The notes: generated by a model not told the origin, from the sequence alone. DNA of 64,000 nt from Burkholderiales bacterium (GCA_019749945.1 JAIEPF010000004.1:94409-158408); one strand, 5' to 3'; positions 35,815-45,500 are shown, numbered from the stretch's first letter. Program-made: numbers and translations.

Positions 35815-37899
35815 GTGAACGCAAGTCCGGTATTCAGCGCGGAAACGTTTGCCTGGGCGTTGCGCACACTATGCCGTCTGCACCGTGTGCCGTATGCCGA
35901 ACACCTGGTATTGCAGCAGATCACGCCGCCGTACGGTTTGCCTGAAATCGGGCAGGCTGCAACGGCATTGGGATTCAGCTGCGCGGCACAAAACATCCCC
36001 GCCGCAAAACTGCCGGCGCAGTCCTTGCCCTGCCTGGTGTTGCTGCGCCCGGCAGAACCAGGGGCGGCGCAGGGACTGGCCGTCGTGTTGCGCGGCCCCG
36101 GCGACGATCTGCTGCTGCTCGAAGCACACAGCGCCGAAGCCGTGGCGACCAGTCCGCAGGATTTCGCCGGGCGTTATGCCGGCATCGCCATCCTGCTGGC
36201 GCGTGAGGCGGAGCCGGGCGCCATGGCTGCCGAACCTGAAGCCGTGGCCGGCGACTTCGACTTCCGCTGGTTCATCCCCGAACTGCTGAAGCACAGGACG
36301 ATCTGGCGCGATGTGCTGCTGGCCTCGCTGGTGATCCAGCTGCTGGCGCTGGCCACGCCGGTGTTCACGCAGATCATCATCGACAAGGTCATCGTCCACC
36401 GCAGCGTCAACACGCTGCTGGTCATTGCCGCGGCGCTGCTGGTGATCATGGCGTTCAGCGCCGCTTTAAGCTGGGTGCGGCAGTACCTGATCCTGCACAC
36501 CGGCAACCGCATCGATGCCGTGCTCGGCAGCCGGGTGTTTGACCACCTGTTCAAACTGCCGCCGGGTTATTTCGATTCGCGGCCCACCGGCACCGTGATC
36601 GCCCGCGTGCAGGGCGTGGAAACCATCCGCGAATTCCTCAGCGGCGCGGCGGTCACGTTGATCCTCGACCTGCCGTTTCTGCTGATATTTCTCGCGATGA
36701 TGTTTTATTACAGCTGGCTGCTGAGCCTGCTCGCCATCGTCATCATCGCGGCGATCGCCGTGCTGAGTTTCGCCATCACGCCGCTGCTGCGCGAACGCCT
36801 GAACCGGCAGTTCCTGCTCGGTGCGCGCAACCAGGCTTTCCTCACCGAATACGTCGCCGGCATGGACACCGTGAAGTCCCTGCAGATGGAGCCCCAGCTC
36901 AATGCCCGCTACGGCGAATATCTGGCGGCCTATCTGCAGGCCAGCTTCGCGACGCGCCAGCTGTCGAACACCTACAACACCGTCGCCAACGCCCTCGAAC
37001 AACTGCTGACGCTGGCCATACTCTGCGTCGGCGCCTGGCTGGTGATGGCGAGCGGCAGCCTGACCGTGGGCATGCTGGTGGCGTTCCAGATGTTCGCCGC
37101 GCGGCTGGCGCAGCCGGTGCTGCGCATGGTCGGCCTGTGGCAGGAATTCCAGCAGGCGAATATCGCCGTGCGGCGGCTGGGCGACCTGATGAACGCCGCG
37201 CCGGAACCCCATACGCTGGTGCCGGCGCGCGAGGCCGCAGGGCGCGGCCACATCGAAGTCAAAAATCTCGGCTTTCGTTATGCCGACAACCTGCCGTACC
37301 TGTATCGCGGCTTCAATCTGGACATCGCGCCGGGGCAGTGTGTTGCGATCATGGGCCCTTCGGGCTCGGGCAAAAGCACTCTGGCCAAACTGCTGCAGGC
37401 CTTCCGCCAGCCTGACGACGGCGCGATCCTGCTCGATGGCCACGATACGCGGCATCTCGCGGCCAACGAGCTGCGCCAGTATTTCGGCGTGGTGCCGCAG
37501 GACACCGTGCTGTTCAGCGGCACGATTTACGACAACCTGGTCCTGGCCAATCCGCACGCCTCATTCGAGGATGTGGTGCAGGCCTGCAAACTCGCTGAAA
37601 TCCATGCCGCGATCGAGCGCTTGCCGCAGGGTTATCAGACCGCCATCGGCGAACATGGCGCCGGCCTGTCCGGCGGCCAGAAACAGCGCATCGCGATCGC
37701 GCGGGCGCTGCTGAAACGGCCGCGGGTGTTGATATTCGATGAGGCGACGAGCAGCCTCGATGCGGCAACAGCCGAGGCGTTTGCCGCGACCATCAACCGC
37801 TACAGGGGCAGGGTCACGCTGCTGTTCATTGCCCACCACCTGCCGCCGAATCTGCAGGTTGATGCGACGGTGCAGCTGGGGCCGGCGGCAATCCGGTAA
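35815..37899 (+). CDS. Type I secretion-like ABC exporter with inactive C39-like domain
   Basis: A 694-residue fused permease-ATPase of the HlyB/bacteriocin-exporter type. Residues 1-135 form a C39-like peptidase domain without the catalytic Cys, as in HlyB. Residues about 155-440 hold six membrane helices. The ATPase has Walker A GPSGSGKST (near 513), signature LSGGQ (near 618), Walker B VLIFDEATSSLD and H-loop FIAHH. It would export a protein with an uncleaved C-terminal signal. No HlyD-type adaptor, TolC or RTX substrate gene is adjacent, so it is an orphan unless partners lie elsewhere. Confidence 0.9.
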   Translation: MNASPVFSAETFAWALRTLCRLHRVPYAEHLVLQQITPPYGLPEIGQAATALGFSCAAQNIPAAKLPAQSLPCLVLLRPAEPGAAQGLAVVLRGPGDDLLLLEAHSAEAVATSPQDFAGRYAGIAILLAREAEPGAMAAEPEAVAGDFDFRWFIPELLKHRTIWRDVLLASLVIQLLALATPVFTQIIIDKVIVHRSVNTLLVIAAALLVIMAFSAALSWVRQYLILHTGNRIDAVLGSRVFDHLFKLPPGYFDSRPTGTVIARVQGVETIREFLSGAAVTLILDLPFLLIFLAMMFYYSWLLSLLAIVIIAAIAVLSFAITPLLRERLNRQFLLGARNQAFLTEYVAGMDTVKSLQMEPQLNARYGEYLAAYLQASFATRQLSNTYNTVANALEQLLTLAILCVGAWLVMASGSLTVGMLVAFQMFAARLAQPVLRMVGLWQEFQQANIAVRRLGDLMNAAPEPHTLVPAREAAGRGHIEVKNLGFRYADNLPYLYRGFNLDIAPGQCVAIMGPSGSGKSTLAKLLQAFRQPDDGAILLDGHDTRHLAANELRQYFGVVPQDTVLFSGTIYDNLVLANPHASFEDVVQACKLAEIHAAIERLPQGYQTAIGEHGAGLSGGQKQRIAIARALLKRPRVLIFDEATSSLDAATAEAFAATINRYRGRVTLLFIAHHLPPNLQVDATVQLGPAAIR

Positions 37900-37910
37900 A
37901 AACCCTCAGT

Positions 37911-38885
37911 TCATTCCAGCTTGATGTTCGCGGCCTTGATGACTTTTTTCCAGTCCTCGAATTCTTCGCGCATGAACCTGGCCAGCTCCTCGGGTGTGCC
38001 CGGCGCCGGTTCCGCGCCCTGGCTGGACAGGCGCTGCACCATCTCCGGCTGCGACAGTGCCTTGACCGACTCGGCGTTGATTTTGGCGATGATGTCCTTC
38101 GGCGTTGCCGCGGGTGCGAGCAGGGCGTACCAGGTCACGTATTGAAATCCTTTGAGGCTGGGACTGGATTCGGCCACCGTCGGAATATCCGGCGCCGCAG
38201 GGGAACGTTTCGCGCTGCCGACGGCGATGCCGCGCAAACGTCCGGCAGCAATTTGCGGCAGTACTGACGGCATGCTGTTGAACATCGCCGAAATCTGCCC
38301 CGCCATCAGTTCGGTCATCGCCGGCGCCGTGCCTTTGTACGGGATGTGCACCAGATTCACGCCGGCCATCGATTTCAGCAATTCCATGCCCATGTGCTGC
38401 GGGCTGCCGGGGCCGACCGAACCATAGTTGATCTGGCCAGGTTTGGATTTGGCGAGCTTGATCAGGTCGTTGACGTTGCGCACCGGCAGCGAGGGATGCA
38501 CCACCAGGATCTGCGGATTGATCACCGCCAGCGTGATCGGTGCGAGGTCGGTGAACACGTTGTACGGCAGCTTGGGCGTCAGGGCGGGGGCCAGGGCCAG
38601 CGAGCCACCGGTGCCGAACAGCAGCGTGTAGCCGTCGGCGGGCGAGCGCAGCACCGCTTCAATGCCGATCACACCGCCGGCGCCGGGGCGGTTCTCGACG
38701 ATGACCTGCTGTTTCCAGGCTTCGCTCAGTTTCTGCGCCAGCGCGCGGCCGACAAAATCGGTGGGGCCGCCGGGCGGGAAATGGATGATCATGCGCAGTG
38801 ATTTGGTCGGGAAATTCTGCGCCCCGGCCCATGATGCGGATGCGGCCAGCAGTACGGCCATGCCGCACAACACGATTTTTTTCAT
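37911..38885 (-). CDS. Bug/TctC-type periplasmic solute-binding receptor
   Basis: A 324-residue Bug receptor with a signal peptide (MKKIVLCGMAVLLAASASWA) and the motif FPTKSLRMIIHFPPGGPTDFVGR. NLVHIPYKGTAPAMTELMAGQISAMF is the typical middle segment. It is convergent with the ABC exporter. Its promoter region carries the left copy of a direct repeat whose right copy lies before the acyl-CoA synthetase gene at 42188, suggesting the two genes were once divergent neighbours. It may bind the organic acid activated by that synthetase. Confidence 0.9.
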   Translation of the reverse strand: MKKIVLCGMAVLLAASASWAGAQNFPTKSLRMIIHFPPGGPTDFVGRALAQKLSEAWKQQVIVENRPGAGGVIGIEAVLRSPADGYTLLFGTGGSLALAPALTPKLPYNVFTDLAPITLAVINPQILVVHPSLPVRNVNDLIKLAKSKPGQINYGSVGPGSPQHMGMELLKSMAGVNLVHIPYKGTAPAMTELMAGQISAMFNSMPSVLPQIAAGRLRGIAVGSAKRSPAAPDIPTVAESSPSLKGFQYVTWYALLAPAATPKDIIAKINAESVKALSQPEMVQRLSSQGAEPAPGTPEELARFMREEFEDWKKVIKAANIKLE

Positions 38886-39204
38886 GTGGTCTCCTCTCCG
38901 GTTTTACAGCTTATGGATGCGAATCTAGCATGACTCGGGTTTGACCCGGCAATCAGCAGCCGTTCCGTTATCTTGCGCCGCCGCCGACACTGCAGCAAAT
39001 CGAGAAAGGCGAGGCAGACCGCAATGCTGCCATCGTACGTGGGCACGGGACCGGGGTTTGTTTTTATCGGCAGATTGCAGAGTATTTTGACGTGCATTTT
39101 ACGACCACAGGAAGGGTCGTGAGGGGAGGGCTATGAATGCTACTTTGCAGGCCTGCCCCCTTGTTCCTGCAGGCGTGTTCACTAAATTTTGAGAGCTCTA
39201 TGCT
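38886..39204. other. 319-bp region without a gene
   Basis: It holds the Bug gene leader (an AGGAGA ribosome-binding site directly before the ATG on the minus strand), the left direct repeat at 38936-38974 and about 230 bp up to the end of the LysR gene. I see no ORF, RNA gene or clear terminator in the remainder. A TGCAGGCCTGC-like GC-rich palindromic stretch lies near 39147-39157. Confidence 0.5.
38936..38974 (+). repeat. Direct repeat, left copy
   Basis: Begins CGGGTTTGACCCG, itself a palindrome, and ends TTATCTT. The first 27 bases match 42118-42144 at 25 positions, and the TTATCTT end is shared after a 5-base difference. Confidence 0.8.
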
Positions 39205-40203
39205 TCACCTTTTCGGCGGCAAGTTCGGCATGTTGCCCGGGTGATCGGCAGTTTGACGAGTACCCATGGCCTTGGCGGTGCTTCGATTGTGGGCAGCTAA
39301 TTTGTTGGCTGCGGCGCGATGCAAGATATCGCGCAACGCGATCGCAGCGACCCCCAAAGCGCGGTCGGTGCGGCGTGCCAGGTAAGTTTGGGTGTGCGCC
39401 ACCCCCAAAGGGCCAAATGCTGCAGTGGCCAGCCGAACGAGTTGCCTATCGGCCAGATCGCGCTCGACAACCCACAATGGCAAGCGGCCCCAGCCCATGC
39501 CTGCCAGTATCAGGGCACGCTTGGCATCCTGTGTACCCACGCGCATCGTCTGTGGCGACAGCACGCCGAAATCGCGCCCCTCGGACAGCGCCGTGGGGTC
39601 CACCAGCACGATCTGTAGGTGATCGACCATGTCCACACTGGTGAGGGATTTTCGGCGCCGGGCCAAGGCATGACTGGCGGCCGCGACGGCCACGATGGGC
39701 ACCGCCTGCAGGGCCTCGGTTTCGATGCGGGGGTCGAGGAAATCTTCGCCGGCCATGATGGCCAGGTCGCAGCGTTTGTCGCGCACTGCTTGCAGCGGGC
39801 CGCCCAGCGGCTCCACCGCCAGTCGCAGCCGCACAGAAGGCAGAGTCCGGCGCAGTTCCATCAGCGCGTCGGCCACCAAGGGCAGAGGGTAGAGCGTGTC
39901 CACTACCAGCGACAACTCGATCTCCACGCCATTCACCAATCCGCGCGCGCGAGCCCGCATGAAGTCGACCTTGAGCAGTACGGCGCGGGCGTCTTCCAAC
40001 AAGGCCAGACCAGCCGTCGTGAGCGTGGGACGGTGGCCGCTACGGTCGAATAGGCTCACGTTGAGCTGGTTCTCTAGGTTAGCAATCGCGTGGCTTACGG
40101 CCGATTGAGCGCGCAACAAGCGCGTTGCTCCCGAGCGAAAGCTGCCGGCCTCGGCAACGGTAACGAACATGCGAATCTGGTCGAGGGTGAGGGCGTCCAG
40201 CAT
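39205..40203 (-). CDS. LysR family transcriptional regulator
   Basis: A 332-residue LysR-type regulator: MLDALTLDQIRMFVTVAEAG, then the helix-turn-helix LLRAQSAVSHAIANLENQLNV. The effector domain follows, with LSLVVDTLYPLPLVADALMEL. It is divergent from wrbA across 102 bp that contain a perfect GATCTA-N5-TAGATC palindrome beside its own start codon, so it probably represses itself and controls wrbA and the MFS gene. Confidence 0.9.
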   Translation of the reverse strand: MLDALTLDQIRMFVTVAEAGSFRSGATRLLRAQSAVSHAIANLENQLNVSLFDRSGHRPTLTTAGLALLEDARAVLLKVDFMRARARGLVNGVEIELSLVVDTLYPLPLVADALMELRRTLPSVRLRLAVEPLGGPLQAVRDKRCDLAIMAGEDFLDPRIETEALQAVPIVAVAAASHALARRRKSLTSVDMVDHLQIVLVDPTALSEGRDFGVLSPQTMRVGTQDAKRALILAGMGWGRLPLWVVERDLADRQLVRLATAAFGPLGVAHTQTYLARRTDRALGVAAIALRDILHRAAANKLAAHNRSTAKAMGTRQTADHPGNMPNLPPKR

Positions 40204-40204
40204 T

Positions 40205-40221
40205 GATCTAATCCATAGATC
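40205..40221. promoter_or_regulatory. LysR-type operator
   Basis: GATCTAATCCATAGATC is a perfect 6-bp palindrome with a 5-base centre, and contains T-N11-A. It lies two bases from the LysR start codon in the divergent region with wrbA. A further TTGATCAA follows near 40250. Confidence 0.6.
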
Positions 40222-40305
40222 GAAAACATCAAAATTTTATCACTTCCATTGATCAAATTGCTTGCCCATACTCGTCCTCATCTTCACCAAAAAAGGTTTT
40301 TCGTC

Positions 40306-40932
40306 ATGACAAAAGTTCTTGTTCTCTACTACTCGTCTTACGGTCACATCGAGTCGATGGCCGCCGCCGTGGCCGAGGGAGTGCGTAACAACGGCGCCAA
40401 GGCTGTCATCAAGCGGGTGCCAGAATTGGTGCCGGAGACTGTGACCCTCAAGGCGGGCTACAAGCTTGCGCAAGACGTGCCCGTGGCCAAGGTGGAAGAG
40501 CTGGCGGAATACGACGCCATCGTGCTTGGAACGCCTACGCGCTTCGGCAACATGGCGGCGCAAATGAAGAACTTTCTCGACCAAGCCGGCGGGCTGTGGG
40601 CAAGGGATGCGTTGGTGGGCAAGGTGGGCAGCGTGTTCACTTCTACCGGCAGCCAGCACGGGGGGCAGGAATCGACCATTCTCTCGACGCACATCGTGCT
40701 GCTGCACTTGGGCATGGTCGTGGTGGGGTTACCCTACGCTTTCAAGGGCCAGTTGCGCATGGACGAGATCACCGGCGGATCGCCCTACGGCGCAACCACG
40801 CTGGCCGATGACGGGCAAGGCGGTGACCGCCGGCCCAGTCTCAATGAATTCGAGGCGGCCCGCTACCAGGGCGGGCACGTGGCGAGGGTGGCGAGGGCGC
40901 TTGCGCTCGCCAAGCCGATGGCGATGATGTGA
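40306..40932 (+). CDS. wrbA: NAD(P)H:quinone oxidoreductase WrbA
   Basis: A 208-residue flavodoxin-like FMN enzyme. It starts [18 protein letters not shown] (phosphate-binding loop), has [23 protein letters not shown] and [14 protein letters not shown], and ends with the [11 protein letters not shown] segment. It reduces quinones by two electrons and protects against redox stress. The ATG at 40306 with AAAAGG upstream is preferred over an extension to 40249. The following MFS gene starts with GTG overlapping its stop. Confidence 0.93.
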   Translation: MTKVLVLYYSSYGHIESMAAAVAEGVRNNGAKAVIKRVPELVPETVTLKAGYKLAQDVPVAKVEELAEYDAIVLGTPTRFGNMAAQMKNFLDQAGGLWARDALVGKVGSVFTSTGSQHGGQESTILSTHIVLLHLGMVVVGLPYAFKGQLRMDEITGGSPYGATTLADDGQGGDRRPSLNEFEAARYQGGHVARVARALALAKPMAMM

Positions 40933-42126
40933 GAAGCGTGGCCGTGCCACTGACCCTGGCTGTGTTGCGGACAGATTGGCGGGCCGTGTGGTTGGTGGTG
41001 GCTGCAGGGGTAGTCTCGGCCTTTCACCTGGGCAAGGTGGCGATTGCTGCCCCACAACTGAGAGCCGATCTCGGTCTGAGCCTGGCCATGCTGGGCGGCC
41101 TAGGTGCCACCTTCGCCGTGCTCGGCGCCCTTGGAGGGTTGCTTGCGGGTTCGGTGGTGGCCCGTGCGGGCGATCACCGCATCCTAGTGCTCGGCCTTAT
41201 AACCATGGCGCTGGGTTCGGCCATGGCGGTGCCCACCGACTGCATTGTCGTGTTGCTGGTCTCCCGGGTGGTGGAGGGGCTGGGTTTTCTGCTGATTACG
41301 GTAGCCGGGCCCACGATTCTGGGCCGCATCGTGCATACAGACGATCAGAGCACCGCGTTTGTGTTGTGGAGTTGTTTCATGCCGACTGGCATGGCGCTGG
41401 CGATGCTCATGGGGCCCTGGTTCAGCGACTGGCGAAGTCTGTGGACCTCCGCAGCGCTGGCGGGGGGGCTGGATCGCGGCATTGGTGGTGTGGGCAGTGC
41501 CTCGCGGGGCAGCCCGTGCCGATGTGCTCAAACAGCCTGCCCTCTTGGCTGCAGTATGGCGATCCGCGCCACTGGCGATGGCCGCGACCTTCCTACTCTA
41601 CAGCCTGATGTTCTTTGCACTCTTCAGCTTCCTGCCCGTGCTTTTGCAGCAGCGCATGCAGGTGAGCCCTGGTGCTGTGGGTTTGCTCGCGGCGGCGGCC
41701 AGTGCGATCAACATCGTGGGCAACCTGGCCGCCGGTGTATTGCTGAGAAAGTTTACCCGCGAAACACTCGGGGTGGGCGTGGCGGTTGCGATGGGGGTGT
41801 GTGCACTGGGCATTTTTCTGCCGTTGCTGGGTCCTGTGTCGACATTTGGTTTGTGTCTCGTGTTCTCTGCCGTGGGCGGCTTGATCCCGGCCAGTTTGCT
41901 ATCGTCGATTCCGAAGGTCACATCGACTCCGGCGCAGGCTGCCTTGGCAGTGGGGCTGCTCATGCAAGGAAGCAACCTGGGTATGGTGCTTGGGCCAGCG
42001 CTGATCGGTAGATCCGTCGACAGCCACGGTTGGCCGGCTGCGGCAGGCTGGGTGGTTGCCTCAGCAGTGGCAATGGCCTGGACAGTGCGATGGCGCGCGG
42101 GCACTAATGAACTGCCCCGGGTTTGA
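40929..42126 (+). pseudogene. MFS transporter with +1 frameshift in a G7 tract
   Basis: A major facilitator superfamily transporter of about 398 residues split over two frames. The first frame (GTG start at 40929) encodes the N-terminal six helices, with PTILGRIVHTDDQ and FMPTGMALAMLMGPW. At the run of seven G (41462-41468) it leaves the correct frame. From there the second frame encodes WIAALVVWAVPRG and the remaining helices to a TGA at 42124. Removing one G restores a full protein. It could be a true null, a slippage-prone on/off tract, or a sequencing error. The stop codon lies in the right direct repeat. Confidence 0.8.
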
Positions 42127-42151
42127 CCCGACAATCTGCAGCCGTTATCTT
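42118..42151 (+). repeat. Direct repeat, right copy
   Basis: The partner of 38936-38974, lying between the MFS gene and the acyl-CoA synthetase start at 42188. It supplies the last codons and stop of the MFS gene. Confidence 0.8.
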
Positions 42152-42187
42152 CCAGCGACCCTTCAGATTTGTCTGCGAGTCCAACAA

Positions 42188-44278
42188 ATGAACGACGCCA
42201 TCCAGGCCCTGCTGCATCCACGATCCATCGCCGTCATCGGCGCATCAAACGACTTCAACAAAATCAACGGCCGCACGCTGAAAGCGCTGGTCGACAAGAA
42301 GTATGCCGGCCGCATCCTGCCGGTCAATCCCAAGTACCAGACACTGCTCGACTTGCCGTGTTATCCGGATGTCGCGTCGATCCCGGGCACGGTGGATCTG
42401 GCCGTTGTTGCAGTGCCGGCGAAACATGTGCCCGACACCTTGCGTGAACTCGGCAAAAAGGGTGTCAAGGCCGCGGTGGTGTTCAGCTCCGGTTTCAGCG
42501 AAGTCGGTGGCGATGGCATCCGGCTCGAAGCTGAGCTGAAGAAGGCCATCAAGGACAGCGGGGTGCGCATGCTCGGCCCGAACTGCCTGGGGCTGGTCAA
42601 TGTCGCCGAAAACGTGATGGCCACCTTCAGCCAGTTTTCACTGGGCCCGACGCCCGATGGTCCTGCGGCGTTTGTAACGCAATCCGGTGCACTGGGTACC
42701 GCGACTGCAGGCACCGCACGCAAGCGCGGACTCAATTTCGGTTATTTCGTCAATACCGGCAATGAAGTCGATGTGCAGTTCGTCGACATCATGCGCGCCA
42801 TCATCGCCGAAGACCGTATCAAGGTGGGGGCCGGTTATATCGAAGGTCTCAAAAATGGCCCGGGCCTGCTCGAAGTCGCCGAGGATGCATTGCAGCGCGC
42901 GAAGCCCATCGTGCTGACCAAGGTCGGGCGCACCAGGGCGGGGGCCAAAGCGATTGCCTCGCACACGGGTTCGCTGGCTGGTGAGGATGCGGTGTTCGAC
43001 GGCGTGATCCGCCAGCGCGGCATCATCCGCGCCCGCAGTGATGAGCAACTACTTGATTTTGTTGATATTTTTTCGCAATGCGGATTGCCCGCCGGCAAGG
43101 GCATCGGCTTCATTACGCGCTCCGGCGGTGCCGGCGCGCTGATGGCGGATCGCGCCGAAGAAATCGGACTGGATGTCGCGACCCTCAGCGCGGAAACCAC
43201 AGCGGCCTTGCGCAAAGTGGTGCCGGCCTTCGGTTCGACCAGCAATCCGGTGGACATCACCGCACAAGGCCTGGTCAATCCGGCGTTAATGCGCGACAGC
43301 CTGAAAATCCTGCTCTCGGATCCCAAGGTCGATATCGCCATCCTCTGGCTGTCCTTCACCGACAAATATGCAGAAGTCACCGCGCAAAGTTTTATTGAAG
43401 CCAAAGCCCAGACCAGCAAACCCTTCATCGTGTGCTGGATGGGCATGCCGGATATTGCGGCGAAGCTGATGCGTGAAGCGGGGGTTCCCTTTCTGCGCAG
43501 CGCCGAACCGGCCGTCGATGCCGCCGCGGCACTGGTGCGTTATGCCGAGGCGCGGCGTAACTGGTTAAGCGACGAACCTGCGCGTGCGGCACTGCAACTG
43601 CCCAAGCCTGCATTGCCGGCAGAAAAAGGGGCGGTCAGCAGCATGGAAGGACAGTCGCTGCTGCAATCCTTCGGCGTGCCGACTGCCGCGGCAAAGCTGG
43701 CCACCACTGCCGATGAAGCCGTGGCTGCGGCAAAGGTACTGGGTTATCCGGTGGTGCTGAAAATCGAATCGCCGGACATTCTGCACAAGACCGAAGCCAA
43801 AGGTGTGGCACTGAATCTCGGTGATGAATCCGCAGTACGCAGCGCCTACACCGCCCTGGTCGCCAATGCCAAACAGTACAAGGCCGATGCCCGCATCGCC
43901 GGCGTGCTGGTGCAGGCCATGGCTCAGGGTGATGTCGAACTGGTGATCGGCCTCAAACGCGATCCGACCTTCGGCCCGGTGGTGATGGTCGGGCTGGGCG
44001 GGGTGCTGATCGAAGTGTTCAAGGATGTGGTGTTCCGTGCCGCACCGGTGACCGAAGCCGAAGCGCTGCGCATGCTGGATGAACTGAAAAGCAAGGTCAT
44101 CCTCGACGGCGTGCGCGGCAAGCCGCCGGTCGACAAAAAAGCGCTGGCACGGATGATCAGCGCGGTATCGTGTTTCGGTGCCGCGGCGGGAGCGCGGCTC
44201 GCCGAACTGGATCTCAACCCGGTGCTGGCCGGGCCGCAGGGTGTCACCGCCGTCGACTGGCTGATGGTGCTGGACTGA
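42188..44278 (+). CDS. NDP-forming acyl-CoA synthetase
   Basis: A 696-residue fused acyl-CoA synthetase (ADP-forming type). The N-terminal CoA-binding domain starts LLHPRSIAVIGASNDFNKIN, the succinyl-CoA-ligase-like domains include the phosphohistidine motif IASHTGSLAGED, and the C-terminal ATP-grasp domain contains GYPVVLKIESPDILHKTEAKGV. The ATG at 42188 gives the normal N-terminus; the frame is open further upstream into the MFS end. It activates a carboxylic acid to its CoA ester. It forms a unit with the acyl-CoA dehydrogenase 15 bp downstream. Confidence 0.92.
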   Translation: MNDAIQALLHPRSIAVIGASNDFNKINGRTLKALVDKKYAGRILPVNPKYQTLLDLPCYPDVASIPGTVDLAVVAVPAKHVPDTLRELGKKGVKAAVVFSSGFSEVGGDGIRLEAELKKAIKDSGVRMLGPNCLGLVNVAENVMATFSQFSLGPTPDGPAAFVTQSGALGTATAGTARKRGLNFGYFVNTGNEVDVQFVDIMRAIIAEDRIKVGAGYIEGLKNGPGLLEVAEDALQRAKPIVLTKVGRTRAGAKAIASHTGSLAGEDAVFDGVIRQRGIIRARSDEQLLDFVDIFSQCGLPAGKGIGFITRSGGAGALMADRAEEIGLDVATLSAETTAALRKVVPAFGSTSNPVDITAQGLVNPALMRDSLKILLSDPKVDIAILWLSFTDKYAEVTAQSFIEAKAQTSKPFIVCWMGMPDIAAKLMREAGVPFLRSAEPAVDAAAALVRYAEARRNWLSDEPARAALQLPKPALPAEKGAVSSMEGQSLLQSFGVPTAAAKLATTADEAVAAAKVLGYPVVLKIESPDILHKTEAKGVALNLGDESAVRSAYTALVANAKQYKADARIAGVLVQAMAQGDVELVIGLKRDPTFGPVVMVGLGGVLIEVFKDVVFRAAPVTEAEALRMLDELKSKVILDGVRGKPPVDKKALARMISAVSCFGAAAGARLAELDLNPVLAGPQGVTAVDWLMVLD

Positions 44279-44293
44279 ACAGAAAGGATTGTC

Positions 44294-45493
44294 ATGGATT
44301 TCACGCTGCCCGAAGAACTACGCATGCTGCGCGACACCGTCGCGCGTTTCGTGCGCGAGGAACTGCTGCCGCTGGAACGCGATGTCATCAAGCGCGAAGC
44401 CGAGCGCGGCCTGACTGATGCGCCGCTGATCGACCCCGAAGTCGAAAAGGAGCTGGGGCGCAAAGCCAAGGCCATCGGCCTCTACGGCATCGACGTGCCC
44501 GAGGAATACGGCGGGCAGAATCTCGGCATGCTGGCCAAGGCGGTGGTGATCGAGGAATTAAAAACCAGCATCGTGCCCTTTGTGTTGCCGCCGGACAGTC
44601 CGAACCTGTGGATGCTGCGCGAGACCTGCAAGGGCGACCAGATACAGAAATACCTGCTGCCCTATGCCAGCGGCGAGAAAAAGAGCGCGATTGCGATTTC
44701 CGAGCCGGGCGCCGGCTCCGATCCCGCCGGCATGAAAACCCGCGCCGAATACAAAAACGGCAAATGGGTGTTGAACGGCCAGAAAATCTGGATCAGCCAT
44801 GCCCGTCACGCCGATTTCATGATCGTGATGGCGCTCACCGATCCGGCCAAGGGTTCGCGCGGCGGCATGACCGCGTTCCTCGTCGACAAGGGCACCAAGG
44901 GCCTGTCGATCCCCTCGGTATTCAACACCATGGGCGAACACGCACCGTACGCGGTGTTCCTCGACAACGTTGAACTGTCCGATGACCAGGTGCTGGGTGA
45001 GGTCGGCAACGGTTTCGGACCGATGCAGAACCGGCTTGGCGTACGGCGCATGGAAATCGCCTGCCGCGCGCTGGGTTACGCGCGGCGCTGCATGGACCTG
45101 ATGCTGACCCAGGCCAATCAGCGCAAAACCTTCGGTGCCTTGCTCGCCGAACGGCAGCAGGTGCAATGGTGGCTCGCCGACAGCTGGCAGGAAATGGAAA
45201 TGGTGCGCTGGATCACCTGGCGGCTGGCCTGGAAAATGGACAGAAGCGTGGATCAGGGCGGGGGCGACTGGCGGCGCGAAGCGTCGATGGTCAAGTTGCA
45301 GGGCAGCGAAATGATTGCAAGGGTATCCGACCGCGCGATCCAGCTGCTGGGCGGCATGGGCGTGTCGAAGGACATGCCTCTGGAATACATCGCGCGCGCC
45401 GTGCGCGTGCTGCGTATCTTCGAAGGGCCCAGCGAAGTGCATCGCTGGGTGATCGCACGCGACCTGCTGCGTAACGGCATGCCGGCTGAATGA
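44294..45493 (+). CDS. Acyl-CoA dehydrogenase
   Basis: A 399-residue FAD-dependent acyl-CoA dehydrogenase. The segments AIAISEPGAGSDPAGMKT (FAD and substrate binding), NGQKIWISHARHADFMIV, and the C-terminal LLGGMGVSKDMPLEYIARAVR with GPSEVHRWVIAR are typical. AGAAAGGA precedes the ATG. With the upstream synthetase it would activate and desaturate one acid. A strong terminator follows 8 bases after the stop. Confidence 0.93.
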   Translation: MDFTLPEELRMLRDTVARFVREELLPLERDVIKREAERGLTDAPLIDPEVEKELGRKAKAIGLYGIDVPEEYGGQNLGMLAKAVVIEELKTSIVPFVLPPDSPNLWMLRETCKGDQIQKYLLPYASGEKKSAIAISEPGAGSDPAGMKTRAEYKNGKWVLNGQKIWISHARHADFMIVMALTDPAKGSRGGMTAFLVDKGTKGLSIPSVFNTMGEHAPYAVFLDNVELSDDQVLGEVGNGFGPMQNRLGVRRMEIACRALGYARRCMDLMLTQANQRKTFGALLAERQQVQWWLADSWQEMEMVRWITWRLAWKMDRSVDQGGGDWRREASMVKLQGSEMIARVSDRAIQLLGGMGVSKDMPLEYIARAVRVLRIFEGPSEVHRWVIARDLLRNGMPAE

Positions 45494-45500
45494 ATAAAAA

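Larger units (their letters stand above)
38936..42151. mobile_element. Putative inserted LysR-wrbA-MFS segment between direct repeats
   Basis: A 3.2-kb stretch bounded by imperfect 39/34-bp direct repeats. It separates a Bug receptor (minus) from an acyl-CoA synthetase (plus), each of which has one repeat copy in its upstream region. No transposase or recombinase lies inside, so the mechanism is unknown. Homologous exchange or movement by an outside enzyme would fit. Confidence 0.45.

Noticed and set aside
42056..42187. Upstream extension of the acyl-CoA synthetase
   Set aside because: It overlaps the MFS gene end and the direct repeat; family members begin at the ATG at 42188.
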